From assembly GCA_947492235.1 (NCBI GenBank), contig CANLLZ010000001.1:1612001-1676000 (forward strand): DNA of 64,000 bases, in the 5' to 3' direction. Of this stretch, positions 52,897-61,677 are shown piece by piece. The notes under the pieces were generated by a model, which was not told the DNA's origin, did not search any database, and worked only from the letters and a program-made list of their open reading frames with translations. Positions within the stretch are counted from its first letter, which is position 1. Each line of letters starts with the position of its first letter. This stretch comes from an uncultured Altererythrobacter sp. Lineage in GTDB: Bacteria > Pseudomonadota > Alphaproteobacteria > Sphingomonadales > Sphingomonadaceae. The position numbers were made by a program, and so were the translations under genes.

Positions 52897-53573
52897 GAAC
52901 CGGAATTGCCATTCTTGCTCTCCCCCTCCTCGCCGCGTGCCAGCCGGAGGTGCCGGAGGAGTATGTCGAGCGGGTGCCGCTCGATCAGGCGCAGCAATTT
53001 GCCAGCGAGCCGGCGCCGTCGCCCGATGTGACGGGCGCTGTCTGGGCGGAGGCTACGCCGAACCAGCGGCTGCTTTACGGCATTCCGGGACAGACCCCGA
53101 TGCTGGCGCTGGCTTGTGAGCGCTCCGGCGGCTCCGGCACGCTGACCTTCACCCGCTATGTGGCTGCCGATGCCAAGGCGAAGGCGCTAATGGCGCTGGT
53201 CGGCAATTTTCATGTCGCGCGCATACCCGTGGATGCGACGTGGAACGGGCGCGCGTGGCTGTGGCAGGGCAGCGTCGATGCCGCCAATGGCGATCTCGAG
53301 GTGATGACCGGACCGCGCGAAGTGGAGCTGACCATCCCCGGTGCAGGCTCGCTGATGCTGGGGTCCAGCCCCCTGCCCGGCGATCTGGTCACTACGTGCC
53401 GCACGGGGATGGCCCGGCCTTCAGCGGAGGATGATGAGGAAGCCGAACGGCGCGAGGAAGTTCCGGAGGCCGAGGAAATCGATCCGGAGCCCGAAGCACA
53501 GGCTACTCCGCAGGCGGAAGTTGATCTGGAAGGCGGGATGGAGTTCGAGCCTGCGATTGACGAGCTAGATTGA
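52893..53573 (+). CDS. hypothetical lipoprotein
   Basis: A 226-residue product with signal and lipobox ([12 protein letters not shown]). The middle part ([45 protein letters not shown]) is compact. The C-terminal 55 residues are acidic ([26 protein letters not shown]) and probably unstructured. A GTG start overlaps the uvrB stop (GTGA). Its 3' end overlaps the 3' end of the converging DsbD-like gene by 71 bases. Not a family I recognise; an envelope role is inferred from the lipobox. Confidence 0.75.
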
Positions 53574-55644
53574 CTAGACTCTCCGGGGTCAGGACCTGCG
53601 GCAATTGCTGCGCTTCGGCACCGCCTGCAGGATACCACAGATAGAGCGGCACACCCGCCGCGCCCTGCTGGGTCAAAAACTCGGTGATCTCCGCATCGCG
53701 AACCGTCCAATCGCCGACCATGGCGATCACCCCGGCCTCGTCGAATGCTTCACGGGTAGCCTCGCGCTCGATCGCAATGCCCTCGTTCACTTTGCAGGTG
53801 ACGCACCAGTCGGCGGTGAACCACACAAACACCGACTGCCCGGTTGCGCGGGCTTCATCCAGAGCGGATTGGCTGAAGGCTTGCGGTGAGAGGAGCGAGG
53901 CTGCGCTCTGCTTGTCATGCTCCGCAGCGGCATCGCTCGCCCGAACCACGCCCAGCGCCGCGACCAATCCAATACCGACCACCCAAACCGCGGCACGGAT
54001 CTGTCGGCGGTGAAAGACAAAAGCCAACGCGACGGCAGCAATGCCCGCCAACCCGGCAATCAGCAGCATGGCATGCCCGCCGACCTGCGTGATAAGCCAA
54101 GCCAGCGCCAGCGCTGTCAGCCCCATCGGGATGGCCAGCAGTTTGCGGAAGGTTCCCATCCAGGTGCCCGGCCTTGGCAAGCGGGTGCGCAACGCAGGCA
54201 CAAATCCGATCAGGAGGAACGGCAAGGCGAGCCCCAGCCCAAGGGCTGCAAACACGGCCAGCGCTACCCCAACAGGCAGCAACAAAGCCGCACCAATCGC
54301 CGCCGCCATAAATGGTCCGGTGCATGGTGTAGCAGCGACCGCCGCCAGCAGCCCGGTGGCGAACGAGCCCGCCGGCTTGTCCCCGCTTGTCAGCGGCACG
54401 GACGGTAGCTCGAACACGCCCGCGAAATTGGCGGTGATCAGGCTGGCCAACAGGAAAAGCGCCATGACCACGCCCGGCTCCTGCAGCTGAAATGCCCAGC
54501 CGACCTGCTCCCCCGCCGCGCGAAGGGCCAGCATCGCTGCGCCTAGTGCCACGGTCGCCAGCATCACCCCTGCGGTATAGGCCAAAGCATCGCGGCGCGC
54601 CTCTGCGGGGCCTGCTCCTGCCTTGGCGAGACTGAGCGCCTTCAGGCTCAGGATCGGGAACACGCAGGGCATGATGTTGAGCAAGAGGCCGCCTGCAAAT
54701 GCCCCCAGTAGGATCAACCAAACGGACGGCAATGTGCTGTCCCGCGCCATAATCGTCCGCCCGCCGCCGGGCACCTCGCCGCGCACGGCGTTGAAGCGCA
54801 ATCCCCGGGCATCTTCACCGCCAGCACCCATTTTCAGGATGCCGCTGAGCGTGTCCGGGTCCTCGCCAGTCCCCGCCAGCTCGATCTCGGCAACCAGCGT
54901 ATCGCCGACTTGCGCAAAGCCCTGCGGCGCGCTGTAATTGATGATGTCCTTCTCGCTTAAGAACACATGCGGCTGCGCGATGGCTGCGCCTGCCGGGAAA
55001 GGGATCGCCAGCCGAAGAAGCCCGCGCGATTGTTGGAATGTCGCAGGTGCATCCAGCAGTGGCGGTATGGCGGCGCGGTATTGCGCAAAGCCGGGATCGC
55101 GCGGCGCGCTGCCCTTCTCGCCGATAACGACCAGCGCCTCGATCTGCGCCTCTTCGGGCACGCAAATCTCGTCGGTGCAGGCGAGATAGAAAGCGGTTCC
55201 GGCAATCCGCAGCGGGCCCTCCGCAGTGCTGCCCGCCGCCAGCCGTAGCGGCGCGAGCACAGCATATCGACCTTCGAAAATATGGTTCATCAGCCCGTCG
55301 ATCAGCAGGCGGTCGGGCGTGGGGTATTCGAACGCGCCCACGCTCACGCCCTCGGGCAAATCCCATTCCACCTGCATTCCCAGCCCCGCATCACCGGGAT
55401 TGGACCAGTAACCGTGCCATTCGGGCGATACCGGCGTGAAACGGATTGCCAGCGTTGTTTCGCCGCCGGGGGCAAGCGGTCCCTCCACTTCCAGAGACGC
55501 CGCAATGTTGGGCGCAGCCCCTGATAACCCCTGAGCATGGGCAGGCGCGGCGGACAGGCCAACGAGCGCGAGACCCAGCAGCCCCGCAAGGCCTGCGGCC
55601 ATCAGACGCAGCGCCGCGACCAGTGTCCATCTTGCATGAAGCAT
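53503..55644 (-). CDS. DsbD/ScsB-family thiol-disulfide reductase
   Basis: A 713-residue three-part membrane protein. The signal peptide (LGLALVGLSAAPAHA) is followed by a periplasmic immunoglobulin-like domain with redox Cys in FYLACTDEICVPEEA. A membrane domain has Cys in LNIMPCVFPILSLKALSLAK and AATPCTGPFMAAAIG. A C-terminal thioredoxin domain has FVWFTADWCVTCKVNEGI. Electrons pass from cytosol to periplasm for disulfide repair. The ATG at 55644 begins the signal; the frame extends upstream as a shadow of the divergent hydroxylase gene. The stop overlaps the opposite lipoprotein gene by 71 bases. Confidence 0.93.
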   Translation of the reverse strand: MLHARWTLVAALRLMAAGLAGLLGLALVGLSAAPAHAQGLSGAAPNIAASLEVEGPLAPGGETTLAIRFTPVSPEWHGYWSNPGDAGLGMQVEWDLPEGVSVGAFEYPTPDRLLIDGLMNHIFEGRYAVLAPLRLAAGSTAEGPLRIAGTAFYLACTDEICVPEEAQIEALVVIGEKGSAPRDPGFAQYRAAIPPLLDAPATFQQSRGLLRLAIPFPAGAAIAQPHVFLSEKDIINYSAPQGFAQVGDTLVAEIELAGTGEDPDTLSGILKMGAGGEDARGLRFNAVRGEVPGGGRTIMARDSTLPSVWLILLGAFAGGLLLNIMPCVFPILSLKALSLAKAGAGPAEARRDALAYTAGVMLATVALGAAMLALRAAGEQVGWAFQLQEPGVVMALFLLASLITANFAGVFELPSVPLTSGDKPAGSFATGLLAAVAATPCTGPFMAAAIGAALLLPVGVALAVFAALGLGLALPFLLIGFVPALRTRLPRPGTWMGTFRKLLAIPMGLTALALAWLITQVGGHAMLLIAGLAGIAAVALAFVFHRRQIRAAVWVVGIGLVAALGVVRASDAAAEHDKQSAASLLSPQAFSQSALDEARATGQSVFVWFTADWCVTCKVNEGIAIEREATREAFDEAGVIAMVGDWTVRDAEITEFLTQQGAAGVPLYLWYPAGGAEAQQLPQVLTPESLVNLARQSQARTPSRLPDQLPPAE

Positions 55645-55711
55645 GTCAGGCCCCCTAATGCCCAATCTGGAAATGAACAATGTGCCCCTTCGGGCAGCAC
55701 GGGATGCACCA

Positions 55712-56926
55712 ATGAGCGAAACACGCGATCTCCTGATAATCGGCGGCGGACTGACCGGCATGACGCTGGCTCTGGCTGCGGCGAGCCGGGGCTTCACCAG
55801 CCATGTGATCGACCGCGCCGTGCCGGAAGATCTGACCGCCGAGGGCTTCGACGGGCGCGCCACCGCCATCTCCACCGCCAGCTGGAACCTGTTCACCAAG
55901 ATTGGCCTTGCCGACACTCTGGAGCCGCTGGGCAGCCCGATTGATACCATCGCTGTCACCGACCAGATGAAGCCGGGCCGGATCGATTTCCAGCCCGAGC
56001 CGCATGAAAGCTCCCTTGGCCGAATGTTCGCCAACCGCACGCTGCGGGTTACGCTGTTCGATGCGGCGCGGGATGAGGACAAGATCGCCTGGCAGAGCGG
56101 TGCCGAAGTCGTCTCGCGCACCCGCGGCGAGTTCGGATGCGGCGTCACACTGGCGGACGGACAGGAATTGAAAGCCAGCCTCATGGTCGGCGCGGAAGGG
56201 CGCGGATCGCCGACCCGCGAGGATGCGGGGATCTCGGTCGCCAAATGGCAATATGACCACCGCGCGATCATCGCGGGGCTGACCCATGAGAAATCCCACG
56301 AGAATGTCGCGTGGGAAATCTTCTATCCCGACGGACCGTTTGCCTTGTTGCCTCTGCTGGACGACGCGGACGGCAATCACCGCAGCGCTCTGGTGTGGAC
56401 GGTGGACGAGGCCGATGCGGCGGGCATGCTGGCCTTGGGCGATCGCGCATTTCAGGCCGAGGCGGAAAAGCAGATGGGCGGCGTGCTGGGCGCTGTGACA
56501 TCGGTCGGTCCGCGTAGTTCCTACCCTCTGGGCTTTCACCATACCGCGCGCATCACTGCCGAGCGGCTCGCGCTGATTGGCGATAGCGCGCACGGCATTC
56601 ACCCGATCGCCGGACAGGGCCTCAATCTCGGACTGCGCGATGTCGGTGCCTTGGTCGAAGTGCTGGAGGACGCACGACTGATCGGGCTGGAGCCGGGCGA
56701 TGCGCAGTTGCTGGAGCGTTACGAACAATGGCGCGGGCTGGATGCCTTTACCGTGGCGCTTGCCACCGATGGCCTGACCCGCCTGTTCGGCGTGCCCGGA
56801 AAGGCTGCCTCCGCCATCCGCCGTTTCGGCATGGCCGGGGTTCAGCGCGCGCCCGCACTCAAAAGCTGGTTTATGGATGAAGCACGCGGAGTGACGGGCG
56901 ACCGGCCCAGCCTGCTTAAGGCCTAA
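55712..56926 (+). CDS. UbiH/COQ6-type FAD monooxygenase
   Basis: A 404-residue ring hydroxylase of the ubiquinone pathway family. The ADP-binding GxGxxG is LLIIGGGLTGMTLALAA at residues 8-24. GDSAHGIHPIAGQGLNLGLRDVGAL is the FAD-binding C-terminal motif, and VGAEGRGSPTREDAGI the DG-like motif. It likely hydroxylates C6 or C5 of the ubiquinone ring. The ATG at 55712 puts the Rossmann start at residue 8; an upstream ATG in the frame (55658) would add 18 residues. It diverges from the DsbD-like gene and ends directly against the mitofilin-like gene. Confidence 0.9.
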   Translation: MSETRDLLIIGGGLTGMTLALAAASRGFTSHVIDRAVPEDLTAEGFDGRATAISTASWNLFTKIGLADTLEPLGSPIDTIAVTDQMKPGRIDFQPEPHESSLGRMFANRTLRVTLFDAARDEDKIAWQSGAEVVSRTRGEFGCGVTLADGQELKASLMVGAEGRGSPTREDAGISVAKWQYDHRAIIAGLTHEKSHENVAWEIFYPDGPFALLPLLDDADGNHRSALVWTVDEADAAGMLALGDRAFQAEAEKQMGGVLGAVTSVGPRSSYPLGFHHTARITAERLALIGDSAHGIHPIAGQGLNLGLRDVGALVEVLEDARLIGLEPGDAQLLERYEQWRGLDAFTVALATDGLTRLFGVPGKAASAIRRFGMAGVQRAPALKSWFMDEARGVTGDRPSLLKA

Positions 56927-57865
56927 TTACTGCCCGGTTGCAGTCGCTGCAGCGGCCTCTGCCGCCGCCGGGCTGCCGATCAGATTGCCACTGCCGTCGC
57001 GCAGCAAAGCGGGCTCCAGAATGGCTGACGTTTCGATCAGATCGAGCGCCCGCTGCACTGCGGCATAGCGCCGCACATCGGCGATCCATCGCTCCGCGTT
57101 CTCTGCGCCCGGCATGTTCTGCACTTCCTCGATAGCTGCGCGATAACGGCCGCTCTCGAGGAAAATCCGCGCACGTTCCATCCGCCGCAGGGGTTGCGGC
57201 GACGGCGCACTTTCGCGGCGCACGACAAACAATTCGCTCAACTCTCTGCGGATACGGTCGAGACTGGGGCCTTCATCGGTCCGCTGCAAATCGGGGCCTA
57301 GCCCTTCCAGCCGCGCGATCAGCTCATCCAGTGTCACCGGGTCGCGCGAAACCGACGTAATCGTGCGCACCGCATTGGGCTTTGCATCGCCGAAGCGCAG
57401 GCGCAATTGATCGGCCAGAAAACCAAGTTCCGCGCCCTTCTCCACCGAACGGCGTGTCGCCAGTGCAATCAGCAAGCCTTCCGCCCGTGCGGCATTGCCG
57501 GCGGCCGCCTGCGCTTGCAGATCGAGCCGTGCCAGACGCTGCTCTGCAGCCGCCAGTCGCTGGTCGATCCCCCCCTGCTGCTCGGTCACGCGGGCAACCG
57601 CTTCTGTCGCGCGTTCCACCGTTTGTTCAGCGGCAACTGCGGGGGTCTCATCTGGAACGGGAGCGACCTCCTCCCCCTCAAGTTCAGCCAGAGCCTGGCT
57701 GGCATCCTCGACCGCCGCGGGGTCGGGTTCGGAATTGGCAAAGCTTTCTCGCCAGGCGAGATAGCCGAAAACAGTAGCGGCTAGCAGAGCCACCACCAGG
57801 ACCACGCCAACAATGGACCGTGCCGATCCCCGGCTCGAACGCCGTCTGGTCGAAAAATCTTCCAT
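56927..57865 (-). CDS. mitofilin/Mic60-like membrane protein
   Basis: A 312-residue protein with one N-terminal membrane helix (IVGVVLVVALLAATVFGYLAW, about 18-38). A Pro/Glu-rich linker, then a coiled coil (DQRLAAAEQRLARLDLQAQAAAGN) and a C-terminal helical domain follow (RIRRELSELFVVRR, RMERARIFLESGRYRAAIEEVQNM). This matches the COG4223 mitofilin family, the alphaproteobacterial relatives of Mic60. Gene order hemC-hemD-this gene is conserved in alphaproteobacteria. Its place is the envelope; a role at contact sites is known for relatives, not shown here. Confidence 0.85.
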   Translation of the reverse strand: MEDFSTRRRSSRGSARSIVGVVLVVALLAATVFGYLAWRESFANSEPDPAAVEDASQALAELEGEEVAPVPDETPAVAAEQTVERATEAVARVTEQQGGIDQRLAAAEQRLARLDLQAQAAAGNAARAEGLLIALATRRSVEKGAELGFLADQLRLRFGDAKPNAVRTITSVSRDPVTLDELIARLEGLGPDLQRTDEGPSLDRIRRELSELFVVRRESAPSPQPLRRMERARIFLESGRYRAAIEEVQNMPGAENAERWIADVRRYAAVQRALDLIETSAILEPALLRDGSGNLIGSPAAAEAAAATATGQ

Positions 57866-57913
57866 ATCGTCCTGTCATACGCTCCGAAGATTAACCGGAG
57901 CGGTTGCGATCCC

Positions 57914-58600
57914 TTAGCCTTGCTTCTCGCACAAAGCCTGCGCCGCTGCCAAGAGCGCAGCATCGCTTGTGTCGCCTGCAATCGTCAGCGATCCCCAGCC
58001 ATCACCCGCCCGCCCGGCAATGCGCGGAGCCATCGCGACCAGATTGAAAGCCATGCGATCCAGATTGTTAGCATCGCATTGATCGGCGAAATGCGCCGCC
58101 ATTTCACCGGAATGCAGCAGGATTATTGCGCCGCCGGCAAGAAAATCGGCCTGCGCAGTCGTCAGCGGGCGATAGTCGGTCCGATAGGTAATCACGGTAT
58201 CAATCGTCACATGCGGCGGGGGAACGAGTTCCAGATGGGTCTCGCCAGCAAGCCTGAGCAGGTGACGCTTGATCGGGGTCAGCCCGTCCAGAACCGATTG
58301 TAATCCGCCTGATCCGGTTTCCTCCACTTCCATCCCGGCATCCAGTGCGAGGCGGGCCGTGACCTCGCCGACAGCGAGAACCGGCAAATGGGTAATCTTC
58401 TCAAGCTCATCGCCTGCATGGCGCAGGGCATTGGCGCTGCCCACCAGGACACCGTCAAAGGGTTGCGCAGGGGCATCCCATGGGACCGGTGAAACCACGC
58501 AGAGCGGCATTCCGCGCGCCCTGATCCCGCGCTGGAATGCAGCGACCAGCGTGGCCGTCTGGCCCGGCTCAGGCCGCAGGACGACGACCGGCTTGCTCAT
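57914..58600 (-). CDS. hemD: uroporphyrinogen-III synthase
   Basis: HemD closes the hydroxymethylbilane ring to uroporphyrinogen III, inverting ring D. The 228-residue protein has the two-domain, low-conservation pattern of the family: VVVLRPEPGQTATLVAAF, FDGVLVGSANALRH, LPVLAVGEVTARLALDAG, and GAIILLHSGEMAAHFADQCD. It overlaps hemC by 4 bases, and the position after hemC supports the assignment even where motifs are weak. The mitofilin-like gene follows by 48 bases. Confidence 0.9.
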   Translation of the reverse strand: MSKPVVVLRPEPGQTATLVAAFQRGIRARGMPLCVVSPVPWDAPAQPFDGVLVGSANALRHAGDELEKITHLPVLAVGEVTARLALDAGMEVEETGSGGLQSVLDGLTPIKRHLLRLAGETHLELVPPPHVTIDTVITYRTDYRPLTTAQADFLAGGAIILLHSGEMAAHFADQCDANNLDRMAFNLVAMAPRIAGRAGDGWGSLTIAGDTSDAALLAAAQALCEKQG

Positions 58601-59562
58601 GCTGCGCCCGTGAAAACCGCACGAATGGAGGGCGCGGCATTTCCCAGCAATTCTTCTGCGAACTGGCTGATCGCGGCCATATCACCGTCCTCGACAGATG
58701 CGCTGCCCTCCGCGCGTTCGCGGCCATCGGGGCTGAACACTATGCAGCGCAGATGCAGCGTCCCGTCGTCGAATGTAGACAGGAGGGCAATCGGGCTGTG
58801 GCATGTCCCGCCCAGCCCCGCCAGAACCGCCCGCTCGGCGATGATTTCTGCGTGGCTGGGCGCATGGTCAATCGGGGCCAAAAGACTAAGGACGCGCGTG
58901 TCATCCGCGCGGCATTCCAGCCCGATTGCGCCCTGCGCCGGAGCGGGCAGCCAGTCGTCTTGCGGCAGAGGCGTGCCAATGCCGCCCTCGCCCAGCCGGT
59001 CGAGCCCGGCTTTCGCAAGGAAAGTCGCATCGGCCTCGCCATCGGCCAGCTTGCCCAGACGGGTGGCGACATTGCCGCGAAACATCACGACCTTGAGGTC
59101 GGGCCGCGCATGCAGCGTCTGGGCCGCCCTGCGCGGGGCCGATGTCCCCACGACCGCGCCTTCAGGAAGATCGGCTAGAGATGCCGCGCCCACCAAAACG
59201 TCGCGCTTGTCCGCGCGCGGCAGGATCGCACCCAGAGTGAATTCATCGGGGCGCAGCGTCTCGACATCTTTCATCGAATGCACCGACACATCGATCCGGC
59301 CTTCACCCAGCCATACGTCCAGTTCTCGCGTCCACAGAGCCTTCCCGCCAATCTCGGCCAGCGGCCGGTCGAGGATCTTGTCCCCGCTCGCCACAACCGG
59401 CACCAGCTCCACCGCCTCTTCCGGCCAACCATGCGCTGCGCACAAGCGCTCGCGCGTTTCCACAGCCTGCGCCATCGCCAGCGGCGACTGACGGGTGCCA
59501 AGGCGGATGATCGGATGTTTCTCAGGCTCTGAAGGCATAGGTCGGTCCGCGGATCTGTTCAC
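58597..59562 (-). CDS. hemC: hydroxymethylbilane synthase (porphobilinogen deaminase)
   Basis: HemC joins four porphobilinogen units for heme. The 321-residue protein carries IIRLGTRQSPLAMAQA, SVHSMKDVETL, GTSAPRRAAQTLHARPDLKV with substrate-binding Arg, and GLGGTCHSPIALL with the Cys that holds the dipyrromethane cofactor. A GTG start at 59562 or ATG at 59538 is possible; residues before MPSEPEKHPII are not conserved. It is divergent from tsaD. Confidence 0.95.
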   Translation of the reverse strand: MNRSADRPMPSEPEKHPIIRLGTRQSPLAMAQAVETRERLCAAHGWPEEAVELVPVVASGDKILDRPLAEIGGKALWTRELDVWLGEGRIDVSVHSMKDVETLRPDEFTLGAILPRADKRDVLVGAASLADLPEGAVVGTSAPRRAAQTLHARPDLKVVMFRGNVATRLGKLADGEADATFLAKAGLDRLGEGGIGTPLPQDDWLPAPAQGAIGLECRADDTRVLSLLAPIDHAPSHAEIIAERAVLAGLGGTCHSPIALLSTFDDGTLHLRCIVFSPDGRERAEGSASVEDGDMAAISQFAEELLGNAAPSIRAVFTGAA

Positions 59563-59647
59563 AGCGCCGGTTCAGGAGGCACCGTTCAGGGAGCGCCAGA
59601 CAGCGCGCGGCTTGCCCTAGCGGGGCGCTTCGCTAAGGGAAAGTGCC

Positions 59648-60682
59648 ATGGACATAGTGCTGGGTATTGAATCGAGCTGCGATGAAACCGCAGCGGCGCT
59701 GGTGACCAGTGACCGGCAAATCCTCGCCCAGCGGATCGCTTCGCAGGATGAGGAGCACGCGCCCTATGGCGGTGTGGTGCCGGAAATCGCCGCGCGCGCC
59801 CACGCCCAGCGGCTGGCTCCGATGATCGAGGCGGTGCTGGACGATGCAGGGCTGGCTTTGAATGATTGCAGCGCCATTGCCGCCACCGCCGGGCCGGGCC
59901 TGATCGGCGGCGTTATGGTCGGGTTGGTCAGCGCGAAGGCGCTCGCCATGGCCAGCGACAAGCCGCTGCTCGCCATCAACCATCTGGAAGGCCATGCCCT
60001 CAGCCCCCGTCTGGCCGACCCTGCGCTGGATTTTCCTTATGCGCTGCTGCTGGTGTCGGGCGGGCATTGCCAGATCTTGCGCGTCGATGGCGTGGGGCAA
60101 TATCGCAGGCTGGCAACCACAATCGATGATGCTTTGGGCGAAGCCTTTGACAAGAGCGCCAAGATTTTGGGCCTTGGCTACCCCGGCGGACCAGCGGTCG
60201 AGCGATTGGCCCTGCAAGGCGATCCGCGTGCAGTGCCCCTGCCCCGCCCGCTGCTAGGGTCGAAGGAGCCGCATTTCAGCTTCGCCGGTCTGAAAAGCGC
60301 CGTCATGCGCGCCCATGAGAGCGGGCAGCACAAGGATGCGGACATCGCCGCCAGTTTCCAGCAAGCCGCCATTGACTGCGTGCTGGACCGGCTTGGCGTG
60401 GCATTGTCGGGGCAAGCGGACCTGCCCGCTCTGGTGGTGGCAGGCGGTGTAGCTGCGAACGAGACGGTGCGCGCTGCGCTGGAGGATTTTGCCTCGGCAC
60501 GCTCCATGCGCTTCACCGCGCCGCCCATGGCGCTGTGCACCGATAATGCCGCGATGATTGCCTGGGCCGGGTGCGAACGTCTGCCCTTGGCGCAAAGCGA
60601 CCCGCTTGATTTCAGGGCCCGCCCACGCTGGCCGCTCGATCCCGGCGCAGAAAAAGTGCGCGGCGCAGGAGTGAAGGCATGA
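59648..60682 (+). CDS. tsaD: tRNA threonylcarbamoyladenosine synthase subunit TsaD
   Basis: TsaD transfers threonylcarbamoyl onto A37 of ANN-decoding tRNAs with TsaB and TsaE. The 344-residue protein has IESSCDETAAALV, the metal His pair in PEIAARAHAQRL, NHLEGHALSPRL, LLLVSGGHCQIL, the nucleotide loop LGLGYPGGPAVERLA, and VVAGGVAANETVR near the C-terminus. It starts at ATG 59648, overlaps gpsA by 4 bases and forms an operon with it and the flippase. Confidence 0.96.
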   Translation: MDIVLGIESSCDETAAALVTSDRQILAQRIASQDEEHAPYGGVVPEIAARAHAQRLAPMIEAVLDDAGLALNDCSAIAATAGPGLIGGVMVGLVSAKALAMASDKPLLAINHLEGHALSPRLADPALDFPYALLLVSGGHCQILRVDGVGQYRRLATTIDDALGEAFDKSAKILGLGYPGGPAVERLALQGDPRAVPLPRPLLGSKEPHFSFAGLKSAVMRAHESGQHKDADIAASFQQAAIDCVLDRLGVALSGQADLPALVVAGGVAANETVRAALEDFASARSMRFTAPPMALCTDNAAMIAWAGCERLPLAQSDPLDFRARPRWPLDPGAEKVRGAGVKA

Positions 60683-61677
60683 ACGCTCAGGTGGCTGTAA
60701 TTGGCGCAGGCGCGTGGGGCACGGCAATTGCCCAGATGCTCGCCAGCGACGGGCGCGACGTGCTGATCTGGGCCATGGAAGCCGACGTGGTCGAAGAGAT
60801 CAACATCGCACACCGCAACACGGCCTATCTGCCCTCCGCCGATCTCAAAACCACCATTCGCGCAACCGGCGATCTGGCCGATCTGGCGGCGGTTCCAACC
60901 ATATTCTGCGTTACCCCGGCCCAGCATCTGGGATCAACGCTGCAAAAGCTCGGGACCAGCCCGCGGGATCTGGTGCTGTGCAGCAAGGGGATCGAGCGCG
61001 GCACGGGCCGGCTGATGAACGATGTCGCTGCGGATGTATGCCGGGATAGTGCCATCGCCATACTCTCGGGCCCGACTTTCGCCCACGAAGTTGCTGCGGG
61101 TCTCCCCACAGCTATCACGCTTGCCTGCGCGGATGGCCCCGCCCAGTGGGACCGGCTCTCCCCCATCATCGCCCGCCCTTCCTTCCGGCCCTATTATTCG
61201 GATGACGTCGCGGGGGCGGAAATCGGTGGGTCGGTGAAAAACGTGCTGGCGATAGCTTGCGGCGTTGTCGACGGGCTGGAGCTGGGCCAGAACGCCCGCG
61301 CAGCCCTGATCGCACGCGGATATGCCGAGATGCTGCGCTTCGGCGAGGCGCTGGGCGCACGGGCCGAGACGTTGGCGGGCCTGTGCGGTCTGGGCGATCT
61401 GGTGCTCACCTGCTCCTCCACCGCCAGCCGCAATTTCTCGCTCGGCAAGGCATTGGGCGAAGGCCGTTCCGCAGCCGAATTGATGGCCGACCGGACGACC
61501 GTGGCCGAGGGCGCGCACACCGCCCCGGTGCTGGCCGAGCTGGCGCAGAAACGCGGCGTTGCTATGCCCATTGTCACCGCCGTCACCGCCCTGCTGGAGG
61601 GCGCACAGGCACGCGAAGTTGTCGGCCAATTGCTCGCCCGCCCGCTCCGCTCCGAGCAGGACGAGAGCGCTGGATGA
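60679..61677 (+). CDS. gpsA: glycerol-3-phosphate dehydrogenase [NAD(P)+]
   Basis: GpsA reduces dihydroxyacetone phosphate to sn-glycerol 3-phosphate for phospholipid synthesis. The 332-residue protein has AVIGAGAWGTAIAQML (dinucleotide fold), GPTFAHEVAAGLPTAITLA, and the catalytic Lys in GSVKNVLAIACGVVDGLELGQNARAALIARG. GLCGLGDLVLTCSSTASRN is the substrate-binding block. It overlaps tsaD by 4 bases and the flippase gene by 4 bases (ATGA), so all three are one unit. Confidence 0.96.
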   Translation: MNAQVAVIGAGAWGTAIAQMLASDGRDVLIWAMEADVVEEINIAHRNTAYLPSADLKTTIRATGDLADLAAVPTIFCVTPAQHLGSTLQKLGTSPRDLVLCSKGIERGTGRLMNDVAADVCRDSAIAILSGPTFAHEVAAGLPTAITLACADGPAQWDRLSPIIARPSFRPYYSDDVAGAEIGGSVKNVLAIACGVVDGLELGQNARAALIARGYAEMLRFGEALGARAETLAGLCGLGDLVLTCSSTASRNFSLGKALGEGRSAAELMADRTTVAEGAHTAPVLAELAQKRGVAMPIVTAVTALLEGAQAREVVGQLLARPLRSEQDESAG

